From Adiantum capillus-veneris (Eukaryota; Streptophyta; Polypodiopsida; Polypodiales; Pteridaceae), in NCBI GenBank assembly GCA_014529385.2, contig CM043952.1:57830119-57894118 (forward strand): a DNA stretch of 64,000 nucleotides, given 5' to 3'. This document shows, piece by piece, positions 8,100-20,083 of the stretch. The translations under genes were made by a program, and so were the position numbers. The first letter of the stretch is position 1, and every line of letters starts with the position of its first letter. Below the pieces are notes generated by a model. That model was not told where the DNA came from, did not search any database, and saw only the letters and a list, made by a program, of their open reading frames with translations.

Positions 8100-11000
8100 A
8101 AGCTCAAAGTGAGTAACATTGGTATAACTAACGATACAACAAGTAAATAAGAATAAAAAAGGTACATGTCACTCAACTGCTCACAATTGTGCAGTAAAAC
8201 TAAATTGTCATACCTCCCTGTGTGATGCACACTAAAGTCCACCATGTAGAGGCCATTCTCATGTCGTCTAGACACATTTGCAAACCACTTGCCCTCGAAG
8301 ATGAAGCTATGAAAGGTTCTAAAATTAACCTTTAGTATTCTTTCAATAGTTCCACAATACCTGTCTTCATCACCGTTTCTGTCAAAGTTGCCCATGATGG
8401 CACAATCCATGGTGGTTCTACGCTCGTCAATGTGGTACGTACAAAAGTGATGACCCTTTGACCACATAGAGTTAAAGGAAAGGCACTAAAAAATAGAAAA
8501 ATATATTAATTTATCAAATTCATATTAAAGATAATTTCAACAAATAGCGAAACAAGATGGTTTAGGTATATGAGTACTCTACTTTTGGTATGCAGCCTCG
8601 TGCATACTCCCATTCTTTGTTGGTGATGTCTTCTCCACGCGCTTTTGCCTCAGTCATTCTCTCATGAATCCACTCTGCACTAATGAGATCTAGGAAACAT
8701 GCAAGGTGTCTAGGCACTTGGGGTGCCCTCCTTCCTCCATGTGCTTGTTTCCATGCTTCCCTCTCTTGCAAATGCCTAGACTTTGCCACTGTCCACAAGT
8801 CCACCCACTTGGTCATAATCTTTGCATTGAGAATGCAAAAGTTATTGACCACTCGGGATAGATTCATATCCATGTTAAGTAGTTTCCCCTTTCCACTTGT
8901 CAAGTGTGATTTCATCCTTGAATCTTCCTCGTCGGACCACATGCGAGACATTGAAGGATCAACTTGTGCCAAATACTCTGATATGTAAACAAATTCCTCT
9001 TGAACAATCCACCCTTCGGCCATACATGCCTCTGGTTGAGACCGTAGCCGCAAAAAATCTTTGAGAGTCTTTAAAAACCTCTCTAAGAAGAACATCCATC
9101 GTGCGTGCACTACTCCACATATAGCTATCTCCTCCACCACGTGAACCAAGAGGTGAATTTTACTAAGAATGACCGATCGAGGAAATGCATCCTCAATGGC
9201 ACACACATTTTCTATTGCAAGTGTTTGAGCAGCAGGGATAGCACCTATTTCAATTTCCTTGGAGCTCACAAATCTGCAAGAAAACACACAAGGATACACT
9301 AAGTGCTAGTTGAAATTATTGTGTATATAAAAAAGGTGTAGTCGAGTGGTTTCTTGTGGTGTACCTTACTAGCTCTCCTAATTTGACAATAGCGTCCCTG
9401 ACTTTCTTGTCCCGACATATACACATACTCACCGGCAGAATGAACTACAATGTAAATCAGGAAAAGAAAAAGTGAGTGATAGTCATACACACAAACTATA
9501 GATAGAATAGGGAGTATGAAGAATACCTGAAGCCTCTTGTGCCAATCGTGGGAATTCAACCCATACAATTGAATGCTTCCACCCTTCTTTGCTTTTGTGA
9601 AAGCTCCCTTTAGTGACCTCATGTATCCTGTTGGTGTGCGAATAGAGGCAATGGTACCCTTCACCTTGTCTAATTCTTCTTTTGCTAGCATCCATGGTGC
9701 TTTAAGAAGCACAATCTTTCCATTTGGGGCACGCCGTGGAGTGGCAGAGGCGGGGAGACGTTTTAAAAGCCTTAAATCCTCCCTTGCACCCAAAGAGTCC
9801 TTCTTGGCAATAATGTGGTCCCATACTGTTTGGGCTACATTCTTGAATATGTGCATGGGATCGAAGAGGTGTTGTATTTTTAAGTCCTTCCAATATGGAA
9901 GCCTTAAACATATGGAATACCTCGACATACCTTTTGGTGGAGGACACGGAGCTGGATTGTTGTTGTGGTGTTCCTCCCAAATGGTTGCCCAATCTGCCAT
10001 TGTGAGCTTTAGAGGACCCTTCCCATTTGTTGGAGCCTTGTGTTTGTTATGACCTTGGGGTAACAAATGATGGTTGTTTGGATAGATTACCTTGTGCAAG
10101 GAATCTGGTCTCTCCGTCACCAACGATGGCCCGCAAATAGGACATGCATTGTGGCCTAATGTGGACAACCCTGCATACATATCATATGGTTAGAGAGATG
10201 AGTGAACTAAAGTGAGCTAAAGGGAGCTAAAGGGAGAGAGAGGAAGAGAGAGAGAGAGAGAGATAGAGGACAGGGGGTTACCAGAAATCTCTCCAAGCCC
10301 AGGATAGTCGTGCATAGTCCACATAAGGATTCCCCTCACTTGAGCCTCTCTCCCGGGTCTTTGCAAGTGAAACATTGACAACAGGAATGCCTCTCCATAA
10401 CTCCTCCAACTCCTCGATGAGGGGCTCGAGGTAAATGTCAATATTTGACACTTTGTACTTCCGTGGCACAAGCAAGGAAGGAAGTATATTGCCCTTCCTG
10501 GTTGTCTTCCATGGTGGAATATTGTAGTTGACGATCACCACAGGCCAAGTGCTCCATGAAGTAGACTTAGTGCCAAAGGGGTTGAAACAATCACTTGCTA
10601 ACCCAATCCTCAAGTGTCGAGGCTCCAACCCAAACTCTGGCCATTGAGTTTCGATGTGCCTCCATGCAGGTGAATCGATAGGGACACACATCATTCCATC
10701 ATTTGATGTGATGGTTTGCGTGACATGCGAGAAGCTCCACGATAGACCTGCTTTTAAACATGTGTTGGATGCAAGGAATTAATGGAAAATATCTTAATAC
10801 CTTGCGGGGTAGGTGTGCCCCGCTCACACCTGTTTTGTATCGTGCCTCCCCGCACACAGGACATGAGGTAGCATGTGCATGCTCATTGCGGTATAGCATG
10901 CAATCATTGACGAATGCATGGATGTGCTCATACTCCATTCCAAGTGCAATGACATACGATCTAGCTCGTCAACGATCTGGAGGCATGTGGTGATCAATTG

Positions 11001-11723
11001 GCAACATTTTTCCCATCAAACTACAACAAACATGCGTATTAGTATAATTCCTAGAAGACAACACCATAAAGAGAGAGGGAGAGAGTATATAAAAACCACA
11101 TTCTATACTTACAGAAGAAGTGCATCGACACTTGCATTACTCGAACCGAATTTTGCTTGCAAGTTGAGTACTTCCAACGATGCTCGGAGCACCGACTACT
11201 GTGCACCGTCATAAAGAGATGTTCGGGCACTCGTCATCAATATATCCTTCGTTTTGGTAGCCCGTTTAGTGTAGGGCTGAAAATATTCTTCGCACACGTC
11301 ACGCTCATGAGCTAGTAACTCATCACACATGTCGAACATGTACTCATCCTCTACCTCAAAGTGTGAAGAAGACGTCGTAGGAGCTGTCGACGTAGAGCCA
11401 ATAGCAGGATCACCATGTGGTGCATCCAAATCGCCTAGTCGCTCTTGCCTCTGCTGTTCGGCCTTGCACGCCGGTGCACCACCACCGAACACAGACCAAT
11501 GGGGCACCTCCTCAAGTGATGCGTGAGTCGTGCTATCATCTCTCCGAGCGCTTTTCTGAGGATGCCAAAGCCCTTCGTTCTCCACGTGCTCCAAAGCAAT
11601 GCGCCTCAAGCGAGGAATCGCCCATTTGCACTTGGCACAAGGACAAGGTAGTTTTTCCTTGAGCCAACGATCTCGCTCTGGGCCTCTAGGAGGACCCCGA
11701 TCATCCCAGTCGATGTCTTGCAC
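8100..11723 (-). pseudogene. CACTA (En/Spm) TNP2-type transposase, intron-containing
   Basis: Minus-strand blocks in the order typical of plant TNP2 transposases. 11196-11723: Transpos_assoc-like segment (PCPCAKCKW...LEHVENEGLW) leading into an LNLQAKFG-type block. 10699-10938: NDCMLYRNEH, CPVCGEARYKT and PRKVLRYFPLIP. 10278-10694: IGLASDCFNPFG and WPVVIVNYNIPPWK. 9529-10180: GHNACPICG, LPYWKDL, FDPMHIFKNV and LNSHDWHKRLQ. 9360-9435: KKVRDAIVKLGELVR. 8562-9299: HLLVHVVEEIAICGVVHARWMFFLERFLKTLK (DUF4218-like). 8160-8467: DUF4216-like block with YCGTIERILKVNF. Likely introns include a GTAAGT donor near 11112 and a donor at about 9527. A stop near 11196 and frame changes suggest it is no longer intact. 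The protein would bind and cut CACTA termini. Confidence 0.85.
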
Positions 11724-12029
11724 ACGCGAAAGGTTGTTTATTTAGTCATTAGAAAAATTACACTTAATTCCATTAGAAAAATTACATATAGTTAAAGTCA
11801 AAGGGAATAAATGACAATGAGTGTTAAAATTATTTTTTAACTAAGAAAGATTTTAAAAATTCAATTATTAAACATTTAAAAGTACTACAAAATGAAGTAT
11901 CCATAAAAAATTAAAAATCTTCATTGAAAAACTCAAAAGGCTAAAAAATGAAATAATGTATAGCTAAGGGTAGGGGGGTTCCCCCCCCGCAACCTCGGAT
12001 TTGCATGTATCCGTCTGAAATGACTGGCC
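11724..12029. other. AT-rich intergenic stretch between divergent CACTA genes
   Basis: No gene is visible. It probably holds the 5' region of the minus-strand transposase gene. Confidence 0.4.
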
Positions 12030-12075
12030 GCGGTAATAGTCGCGGTAATAGCTGCGGTAATAGTCGCGGTAATAG
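12030..12075 (+). repeat. Four GCGGTAATAG repeats, 12-bp period
   Basis: Copies start at 12030, 12042, 12054 and 12066. The same word and its complement (CTATTACC, GCGGTTATTGCC) cluster in the right terminal region 14930-15030. CACTA elements carry such subterminal repeats as transposase binding sites, so this is probably a binding array. Confidence 0.7.
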
Positions 12076-12230
12076 TTGGCGCCTAAAAAAAGGAAAGAAG
12101 GTAGAGTATGCCGCGTTTTTGCAGCATACCCTGCCTTCCCTGTGTTTCTTTCTCTCCGCCATCGCTCACAAGCTTCCCCCTCCTCCTCTCCCCCACTCCC
12201 CATCTCTCTCTCCTTCAACAAGCCTCACCT

Positions 12231-12248
12231 CCCCCCCCCCCCCCCCCC
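12231..12248. repeat. Poly-C run of about 18
   Basis: Lies in a pyrimidine-rich stretch (12170-12300) upstream of the plus-strand gene. Several short open frames here are composition artefacts. Confidence 0.8.
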
Positions 12249-12439
12249 TTACATCTCCCTTCCCCCTCTCTCCTTCTCCAAGCTTCTCAAGTTTCTTCGA
12301 AGAGGGTTTCGTGCAAGTTTCGGCAAGGGGGTATTGGCCATCTTCTTTGGACGCTCAACCTATTCGAAGCTCAACCGCGCTACAAAGACGAGGTAAACAC
12401 AAAAGCACATCCTCCCTCTTTCCCTTTTGTTTTCTTCTA

Positions 12440-12478
12440 CACACACACACACACACACACATACACACACACACACAT
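12440..12478. repeat. (CA)n microsatellite
   Basis: About 19 CA units interrupted once by AT. Confidence 0.9.
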
Positions 12479-12666
12479 AAATAAAAAAAATAGAGAATCC
12501 ATTATAACATACCTCATTCATTAGGAAACGGTTGTTTCGCACGGCTTGTTTGAAATGGTTGTTTTGCTAAGCACGTTTGTAAATGGTTGCTTTGCTACGC
12601 ACGTTAAAAAATGAATGATTTATCACACATGTTTTGGAAATGATTGTTTGGATAGTGTTAGATGAA

Positions 12667-12668
<2 letters not shown>

Positions 12669-12718
<50 letters not shown>

Positions 12719-12750
12719 GAATAAAGAGAGATTTAAAGAGAGGGAGAGAA

Positions 12751-12808
<58 letters not shown>

Positions 12809-12840
12809 ATAAAGAGAGAGATTTAAAGAGAGGGAGAGAA

Positions 12841-12899
<59 letters not shown>

Positions 12900-13290
12900 T
12901 AAAGAAGGAGAGAAAATGTTAGATAAAGAGAAAATGTTAGAGAGAGAGAAATAGATAAAGAGAGAGATTTAAAGAGAGGGAGAGAAATAGATAAAGAGAG
13001 AGAGAGAGGGAAGAGAGATGTTAGATAAAGAGAGGTAAATGTTAAATAGAGAAAGAGAAATAGATAAAGAAGGAGAGAAAATGTTAGATAGAGAGAGAGA
13101 GAATTAAAGAGAGGGAGAGAAATAGATAAAGAGAGAGAGAGAAATAGATAAAGAGAGTGAGAGAGAAAGAGGGATAGAGGGAGATAAATAGAGAGAGAAT
13201 TTGAGAGAGAGAGAGAGAGAGAGAGAGGGAAATAGGGAGATTTAAAGGTAGAGGTAGAGATAGAGAGAGAGAGGGAGAGATAGAAAGAAA
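12669..13290. repeat. 620-bp GA-rich array
   Basis: Nearly pure purine on the + strand: (GA)n blocks broken by GATAGATA, AATAGATAAAGAGAG and ATGTTAGATAAAG words that recur at irregular spacing. It has grown by both slippage and duplication of larger units. The long minus-strand frame over it (Leu/Ser repeats) is an artefact. It lies just upstream of the plus-strand CACTA gene. Confidence 0.9.
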
Positions 13291-13355
13291 TAGGCATGGC
13301 CATCCTACACCTACCCTTCTCAGATTCTTGCACCGGTCGTAGACCCTGACTTACA

Positions 13356-14657
13356 GTGGGCTATCTCTTTACGAGAGCCGTACCTCAATTTGATAGTGGA
13401 TTTGTTTGGCCGCTACACTCCATAACAGCTTGCAACCTACGACATTTCTCCACAGGCTGCACGATGGGGGAGTCAGGGAGGGACTCCTTACCTACAGAGC
13501 CTCGCACCGACGGCACCTCCCTCTACTCTCCCTTCCATTCGTCCTACTCCTATTCCATCGCAGGGTCCTACTCCCCTTGCATCGTAGGGTCCTACTCCCA
13601 TGGCATGATAGGGTCCTACGCCACTCCATTCCACTCCGGCTTCGCCAGAACATCGTCGACGGACTTCCTCTGGCAGCGTGCATCGACGCTCGTCTCAGGG
13701 CAGCGAGCACCGTGAGAGATGAAGCAGTGGTGGATCTTGTGGTTTCGCATGTTTTGGTAGTGGTGGGGGAACGGAGTTTCCACTTTCAGAGTGTGCCACC
13801 CCTGACGTAGAGGATGAGGATACTGACGCACCCGTGCCAAACACACATGGTCTCTACTATAGGGTTAAATATGGTGGGGAGGTTGATTTCGGCACAGCAT
13901 AGGGCAGGGCATTTCGACGCCATCTACAAATTCTTATACATTCAACGTATAAGAATTGTTTTATAAAGTTGAGAGACCAGCTGCCCGATCATGCACGGTA
14001 CATTGAGGACGCTCTGTTAGAAGCTAGATTTCCAAACGCCCCCAATCAACGTTTTTCACAAAAATGGTTGGAGGGCTACATAAAGACATTTCTAAAAAAC
14101 AAGCAGTCCAGTGTGCGGCATGCAGCAGCCAACCAGGTTAGAGATCCAAACAGGAGTTACCGCGGTGGCAACATGGCAGACGCGGAGTGGGAGTGGGCAA
14201 TTCAAGAGAAGAGCGATCAAGCTACGCGACGGGCTCATCATAGAGACAACAACGCGAGGCCCGCGCAAGACAAACTCCCACGCACTATGGCTCAGGAGGC
14301 AAGGGAGCTTGGAAGGATAAATATGTAAGATTATTTGAATTATAACGTCGATCGTTGATTGTAAAGATTGTAGTTGATAATTTGGTATTGTTATTGCTAA
14401 CTTAGGAAAATGTCACTCTCTCTCGACCAACTAGAGAGATGGTCATACAGAATTTGATACTTGGCGATGGTTGTTTGAAAACAACCACATCTCTCGCGAG
14501 CAGTTCGACGCGGCGGTTGGACCACTACAAGCGGTAAGTTCAAACAAGTAATTTTGTGTCAATTGTTTTGAGCTGTGGATAATTGTTTAATTTGGTTTGT
14601 GTTTATGTAGAGTCAAAGTGATCCAACATATGTGCCTCTGGACGACAACGAGGATTA
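13356..14657 (+). pseudogene. Second CACTA-region gene (TnpA-like candidate)
   Basis: An open stretch around 13921-14328 encodes HARYIEDALLEARFP, FSQKWLEGYIKTFLKN and a basic AEWEWAIQEKSDQATRRAHHRD segment. A further exon near 14430-14532 reads TWRWLFENNHISREQFDAAVG. It ends at a clear GTAAGT donor (14533-14538), with a TTTATGTAG acceptor at 14602-14610. The last exon encodes SQSDPTYVPLDDNED and a TAA at 14655-14657. The 5' part (13356-13800) includes GSYSP-type tandem repeats and is uncertain. I do not recognise a family by motif. Its position inside the CACTA element, next to the terminus and divergent from TNP2, suggests a TnpA-like accessory gene. Confidence 0.5.
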
Positions 14658-14869
14658 AATAAAAAAACATTTTGTCAAAATTTTCGTAAAGTCCCAATGT
14701 GGTACAATGTATATACAACTATTTACTTTTTATTGTAACTTTTTTAAATACTTGATCTTCTACATTTTTAATTGTCAAGGTAAAGTAAATTCAATTTCAG
14801 CTCTTTAGTATTTTTTTTACTTTTCCAAAAAACAATTGATGTCTTATTGTTTTTATGCAGGTCAAAAAT

Positions 14870-15103
14870 AAAGGTGCTCATTTGGGCCACCCAAATTAAA
14901 TGAGCACCTTTTTGAACTGGCGTTTAGTGGTAATAAACGCGGTAATAGCAGCGGGTATATTGCCGCAACTATTACCATGCTTATTGCTGAAAAACCACTA
15001 CCGCGTTCGTAGCCGCGGTTATTGCCGCCCATGCAAATTTTTCTCTCTCCTTTCTCCTTTGTTTTTCCGCGGCAATGTTGACGGTTTTCGACAACTCCTC
15101 TTA

Positions 15104-15108
<5 letters not shown>
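14870..15108 (-). mobile_element. CACTA right terminus with subterminal repeats
   Basis: The last bases, read on the minus strand, are CACTATAAGAGGAGTTGTCG, the CACTA signature. Upstream are a hairpin (AAGGTGCTCATTT and its complement at 14872-14912) and at least six GCGGTAATA-like words in both orientations. The element abuts a GT tract at 15109, its insertion target. I could not find the matching left terminus. Confidence 0.75.
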
Positions 15109-15157
<49 letters not shown>

Positions 15158-15253
15158 AACACACCCTCGGGGGGTGCACACCTACCAACACACACCCAAA
15201 AAAACATGCACACAAGCAGAAAAAAGAAAGGCAAAGGGAGAATTGACACAAAA
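15109..15253. repeat. (GT)n and shared left flank of A2
   Basis: GT tract to about 15154, then TACAACACACCCTCGGGGGG and CACACCTACCAACACACACCC, matching 1382-1524. The CACTA element landed inside the GT tract. Confidence 0.85.
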
Positions 15254-15936
15254 TGCAATGGAAATGGCCTATGAACTTTGAGAAAAGTGGAATTAGGAGA
15301 ATTAGAGAGAGAATTTTTGTGAGACTACTTGGAGAACATAGAGGGTGAAATTATTTAGTGGTAGCAACTTAACCATGATACTTAATTAACTTGGCATGAA
15401 CAATACTTTGGCAAGAGAGATAGTCTAGAGAACTTGACAACAATTGAGGATCGGATTTATGTGGAGCAGTTCCCCTCTCCAATAGGCTTTTGTATTATAG
15501 ATTCTCCCATTAAGAGAGACTCGATACAATACAATATTTGTGTTCCTTGTGACCTAGGTGATGCAATAAAGATGGAAAGATTCATGCATCACAAGCATAA
15601 CATGGACTTTGTAAAAAGCATTAACCATCCCAAGCCTCAGTCCCAAGGCCTCAAACACCTTCAAAGGTGCAGAGAGCTAGCAGGGAATGAGGGTAGGGAA
15701 GAGAAAGAAGAAACATTCATAGGAGAGAAAAAATAGTTCCTAAGTTATCATCACTCTTCTTGCTTAACATACATAATAGCATAGTAATGAAGATGGAGAT
15801 GATGGAAAGCTTAAGCATTGGAGCATGGCTCTTGGTTGGATTTGCATTTATCTAAGAGTGTTACTGTAGGCTCTCAACTTCTCTACAAGCTTGAAGAAGG
15901 AGATGGAGCTCTTGCACTTTGTAACTCACACAATGA

Positions 15937-15983
<47 letters not shown>

Positions 15984-16738
15984 TGTGGGAGAGTATACCC
16001 CCCAAGCTATCCCCCTCCTTGCTTTGGTGGACCCCCTCTTCTAGAACTATGTTGCACATGATTGGACCTCCTCAATATTGGCCAATCACATGTTAGTGCA
16101 TATGAAGCAACAAGGGTAGCCTTAGGACAAGTGTCCCCCTTTCCCATTTGAGAGAGAGGACTTGATAAATGCAAGAAAAATTAATTAAATTAACTAAAGT
16201 ATCATTGGACCCCTTGGGAGGCCAACCAATAGGCTTTAGGCACACTATGAGGGAAACATGAAGAGGAGATTGACAAGTGTCCTAGATGATTTCTTTGTAC
16301 CAAGATTTCCTTGTGTGAGGGTGTGTGTGTTCTCTCTCTAGCTCCTACAATGAGGGATCGCCCCCCCTTGAGTAGGGATCATATTGACTTTTGAACACCT
16401 TAACCCCTCAAGCACCTTATTCATGGCAAACCTTAGAAATTTAGTCATTAAGCACCTCAAGCACCTTAGTCATTAAGCATGAAAAGGACCTCAAGCACCT
16501 TAGTCAGCAAGCAAGACAAGCACCTCAAGCTTGGACTGAGTTCCCACCTCAATCACAGCCCTATCTTGCGTAAGGTCAAAGGAAATGTAACATAACCATT
16601 GGAGGTCTTTAATAAAGCTAACTCCAAAGTCTTTAAGCTCCATTAGCTAGCATTGCTCTTTAGCAGATCATCTCTCATTTGGCCCTTTTACTATTGGCCC
16701 CATGTTGAGATAGACCGTAAGCACATGTCTATATTCTA
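15254..16738 (-). mobile_element. Family A LTR, minus orientation (copy A2)
   Basis: Starts TGCAATGGAAATGG. Homologous to 1525-2944 and joined head-to-head to the next LTR at the same CTAACC point as in copy A1. Contains a GT tract (15940-15982) and the LTR minisatellite (16395-16540). No PBS follows its outer end. Confidence 0.8.
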
Positions 16739-18275
16739 ACCCAACCCAAATGATTTTCCCATATTAAACTGATAATTTAATGTGGGAGAGTAGATGGGAA
16801 CAAGTTTAGAATATAAACATGTGCTTACAGGTCTATCTCAACACGGGGACAATGGTAAAGGGGTCCAAATGAAAGATGATATGTCAAAGAGCAAGGATAG
16901 CTAATGGAGCTTAAAGACCTTAGGGTTAGATTCATTAAAGACCTCCAATGGTTAGTGTTGAAAGTCCTTTGACCTTATGCAAGCTAGGGTTGTGCTTGAG
17001 GAGGTGGGAACCCCGCCCAAGCTTGAGGTGCTTGTCATGCTTGCTAACTAAGGTACTTGAGGTGCTCGTCATGCTTGGTGACTAAGGTGCTTAATGACTA
17101 AGGTGCTTAATGACTAAGGTGCTAAGGTGCTTCATGACTAAGGTGCTTGAGGGGTTAAGGCACTATTCAAAAAGTCAACATGATCCCTACTCAAGGGGGG
17201 GTGAGCCCTCATTGTAGGAGCTAGAGAGAGAACACACACACCCTCACACAAGGCACGTTTTGTACAAAGAAAGAAGTCAAGATCCTCTTCATGTTTCCCT
17301 CATAGTGTGCCTAAAGCCTATTGGTTGGCCTCCCAAGGGATCCAATGATAGTTTAGTTAATTTAATTAATTTTTCTTGCACTTATCAAATCCTCTCTCTC
17401 AAAGGGAAAAGGGGAACACTTGTCCCAAGGCTTCCCTTTTTGTTTGATATGCACTAACATGTGATTGGCCAAGCTTGAGGAGGTCCAATAATGTGCAAGA
17501 TAGTGCTAGAAGAGGGGGTCAACCAAAGCAAGGAAGGGGCTAGCTTGGGGGGTATAATCTCCCACACACACACACACACACACATACACACTCATTGTGT
17601 GAGTTGCAAAGTGCAAGATCTCCATATCCTTCTCCAAGCTTGTAGAGCAATTGAGAGCCTACACCAACACTCTTGACTATGGAATGCAAATCCAACCAAG
17701 ATCCATGCTCCAATGCTTAAGCTTTCCATCTTCTCCATCTTCATTACTATGCTATTATGTACGCTAAGCAAGAAGAGTGATGATAAGTGAGGAGCTATTT
17801 CTTTCTCCTACGAATGTTTCATCTTCCTCTTCCCTATCCTCATTCCCCGCTAGCTCTCTCCACCTTTGAAGGTGTTTGAGGCTTTGAGACTAAGGCTGAG
17901 GATGGTTAATGCTATTCACAAAGTCTATGTTGTGCTCGTGATGCATGAAGCTTTCCATCTTCATTGCATCATGTATGTCACAAGGAACACAAAGATTGTG
18001 TTGTACCAAGTCTCTCTTGATGGGAGAATCTATAATACAAAAGCTTACTGGAGGGGGGAATGGGTCCACATAAATCTGATCCTCAATTGTTGTCAAGTTC
18101 TCTAAACTCTCGCTCTTGCTAAGTATTGTTCATGCCAAGTTAATTAAGTATTATGGTTAAGCTGCTACCACTAAATAATTTCATCCTCTATGTTCTCTAA
18201 GTAGTCTCACAAAATTTCTCTCTCTAATTCTCCTAATTCCGCTATTGTCAAAGTTCATAGACCATTTCCATTACA
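16739..18275 (+). mobile_element. Family A LTR, plus orientation (copy A2)
   Basis: Reverse complement of 15254-16738, with the palindrome centre near 16775. Ends CCATTTCCATTACA directly before the PBS. The TATA box seen in A1 is degraded here. Confidence 0.8.
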
Positions 18276-18276
18276 T

Positions 18277-18288
18277 TGGAATCAAAGC
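18277..18288 (+). other. Primer binding site, degraded tRNA-iMet type (A2)
   Basis: TGGAATCAAAGC has two changes from TGGTATCAGAGC and is one base past the LTR end. Confidence 0.75.
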
Positions 18289-18682
18289 TATTGGTTTCTA
18301 TTTTCTTGCTTAAGAAGAGAAGTCCTTAAGTTGTCCATGAAAGGTTGGGCCTGTTTATTACAATAGGGTAAGTGGGATAGAGATCTATTATCTTGACTGA
18401 GAAGGACTTAGTTCGAGGTACACCATTGGAAACTATAGTCTTAATAATGGAGCCTATCAGGGCTTACCTTTGGCTTAACCATTATTGAGCTACCAGCAAT
18501 CTCAACAGTAATCATAATCAACCGAGCAATGTTAGACCCTCTCCACTAGTCTTTGCAATCAACTGTGTCTAAACCACGGGTGTGGCTGCTTGAGAACTAA
18601 TTTTCAAAGGTAAAGAAGAGTAGCAACTAAGGTTTTTTAAGGTACCAAAGCACAAATTAATCTATACATAGGCTTAATTAGC

Positions 18683-20032
18683 ATGGCTAATAATAACCAA
18701 GAGAGTAGAATGAGCATTGATAGATTTGATTTTGCACATGAAGGTGCTAATGATGATGCCCCCATGTTTGTCAATTATCTTGTTACTAGGTTGCAGCAAG
18801 CTATGTGCAACCCTACTTTGCAAGCCAAAGTTACTCAACATATTCGTGCTCATGGGATTTCCCTTCCTTTGCAAGAGGAAGGGAGAGAGCTTAGGAGGCC
18901 TCTTGATGAGACCCCCAAAAGAAGACTCTCTGCCATAAGAGAGGAGGAATCTAAAGAACAAAAAAGAAGCAAATCCCTAAGTTTTTTTGAAGATGTGGAT
19001 CCACGAAGACGATGGTCTAGACGATTGCCAACTCCTCCCAAGAGGAAACGGTCATCCCATAGTGCTTCTCCTCTTCACTCCGAAAGGGAAGAGAGGAAGG
19101 AAAGGAAGATACGGGTAAGAAAGAGGTCACCCTCTTCTTTTTCTTCTTCAGCTTCCTCTTCTTTTAATAAAAGCTACATCTATTCTTCTAGAGAATACAA
19201 GAGGGGAGGATATCTTAAATCTTACCCTGCATGGCGAAGGTCCCAAAAGCTTAAGAAGTTCAAAGAGGGAGAAAAGAGTATCTCTTTTCTCACCTTTGAT
19301 GGCACCTTTGGTGCTACCAACAAAGTATTGGCCTTTATCCAAAATTTTGATGCGGCCTTTGGAGACAAGGGATTCACGGAGTCCTCCAAGCTACACCATG
19401 TACCTATGCACTTCTAGAAGTGTGCTCGTCAATGGTGGGCTAGACTTTGTGGCAACGACAAAGCCCCAAAGACATGGAAAACTCTACGAGTTTCCATCAT
19501 GAAGAAATTACTTCCAAGCGATGCAAAGGACAAAGTGCTTACCAAATGGTAGAGTTTGAAGCTTCTCTCCCATGAGTCTATTCACAAATACGTGGACAAG
19601 TTTTGGGATTTACATCTCAAGGCTACTCTCTTTCAAAACATGGACTTTGTCGAGCAAAGCAACAATTTTGTGTGGGATTACGTGAAGAGATGACTGAGTA
19701 CGTAACTCCCAACAGCCTGGTTCTATCACCTAAGTAATCTACCACAATATGGCTGCTTCATGCATCAATTTCCAACAAGGGGCTAGAAGGAATGTCAAGC
19801 CCATGGAAAGCAAAGAAAAAAGTAATGCTTTGGGAAAAATTAATGCCCAAAATTCTTCCCAAGGCAATTCCAACAACAACAACAACAACAACAATCTGTC
19901 CAAGGAGAAGGGAGTTTACAAAGGTAAAAACAAACTCTCTCCTGAAGAGTTTGAAGCTTTTCACAAGGACTGCAAATGTTTTTAAGTGTGGGGAGCAAGG
20001 ACATGGCTATTGTTCTTGCTTGAGGAGTATCA
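18683..20032 (+). pseudogene. Family A gag, plus arm of foldback
   Basis: The best preserved gag of the family. It opens MANNNQESRMSIDRF at 18683 and runs 244 codons to a TAG at 19415-19417. A serine/arginine-rich, very basic region (about residues 95-180, RKRSPSSFSSS) precedes the capsid block FIQNFDAAFGDKGF. After the stop, homology continues in broken frames (RQWW, KYVDKFWDLHL) to a linker with an Asn run and the CCHC zinc knuckle CFKCGEQGHGYCSC near 19978-20020. The sequence then turns back on itself. Gag would form the particle and bind RNA. The stop falls where the A1 copy reads a sense codon. Confidence 0.85.
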
Positions 20033-20083
20033 TTATGGACATTTCTCTTGGGGCAAGAACAATAGCCATGTCCTTGCTCCCCA
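19986..20083. repeat. Foldback centre inside the gag zinc-knuckle region
   Basis: GTGTGGGGAGCAAGGACATG and its complement flank a loop of about 33 bp (20019-20051). This is the turning point at which plus-sense gag becomes minus-sense gag. The loop contains ordinary gag sequence. Confidence 0.85.

Noticed and set aside
8562..9299. Host gene of unknown function
   Set aside because: The HLLVHVVEEI...RWMFFLERFLKTLK block and the neighbouring TNP2 blocks make it part of a CACTA transposase.
12623..13333. Minus-strand 236-codon Leu/Ser-rich frame
   Set aside because: It is a translation of the GA-rich array and has no codon or domain signal.
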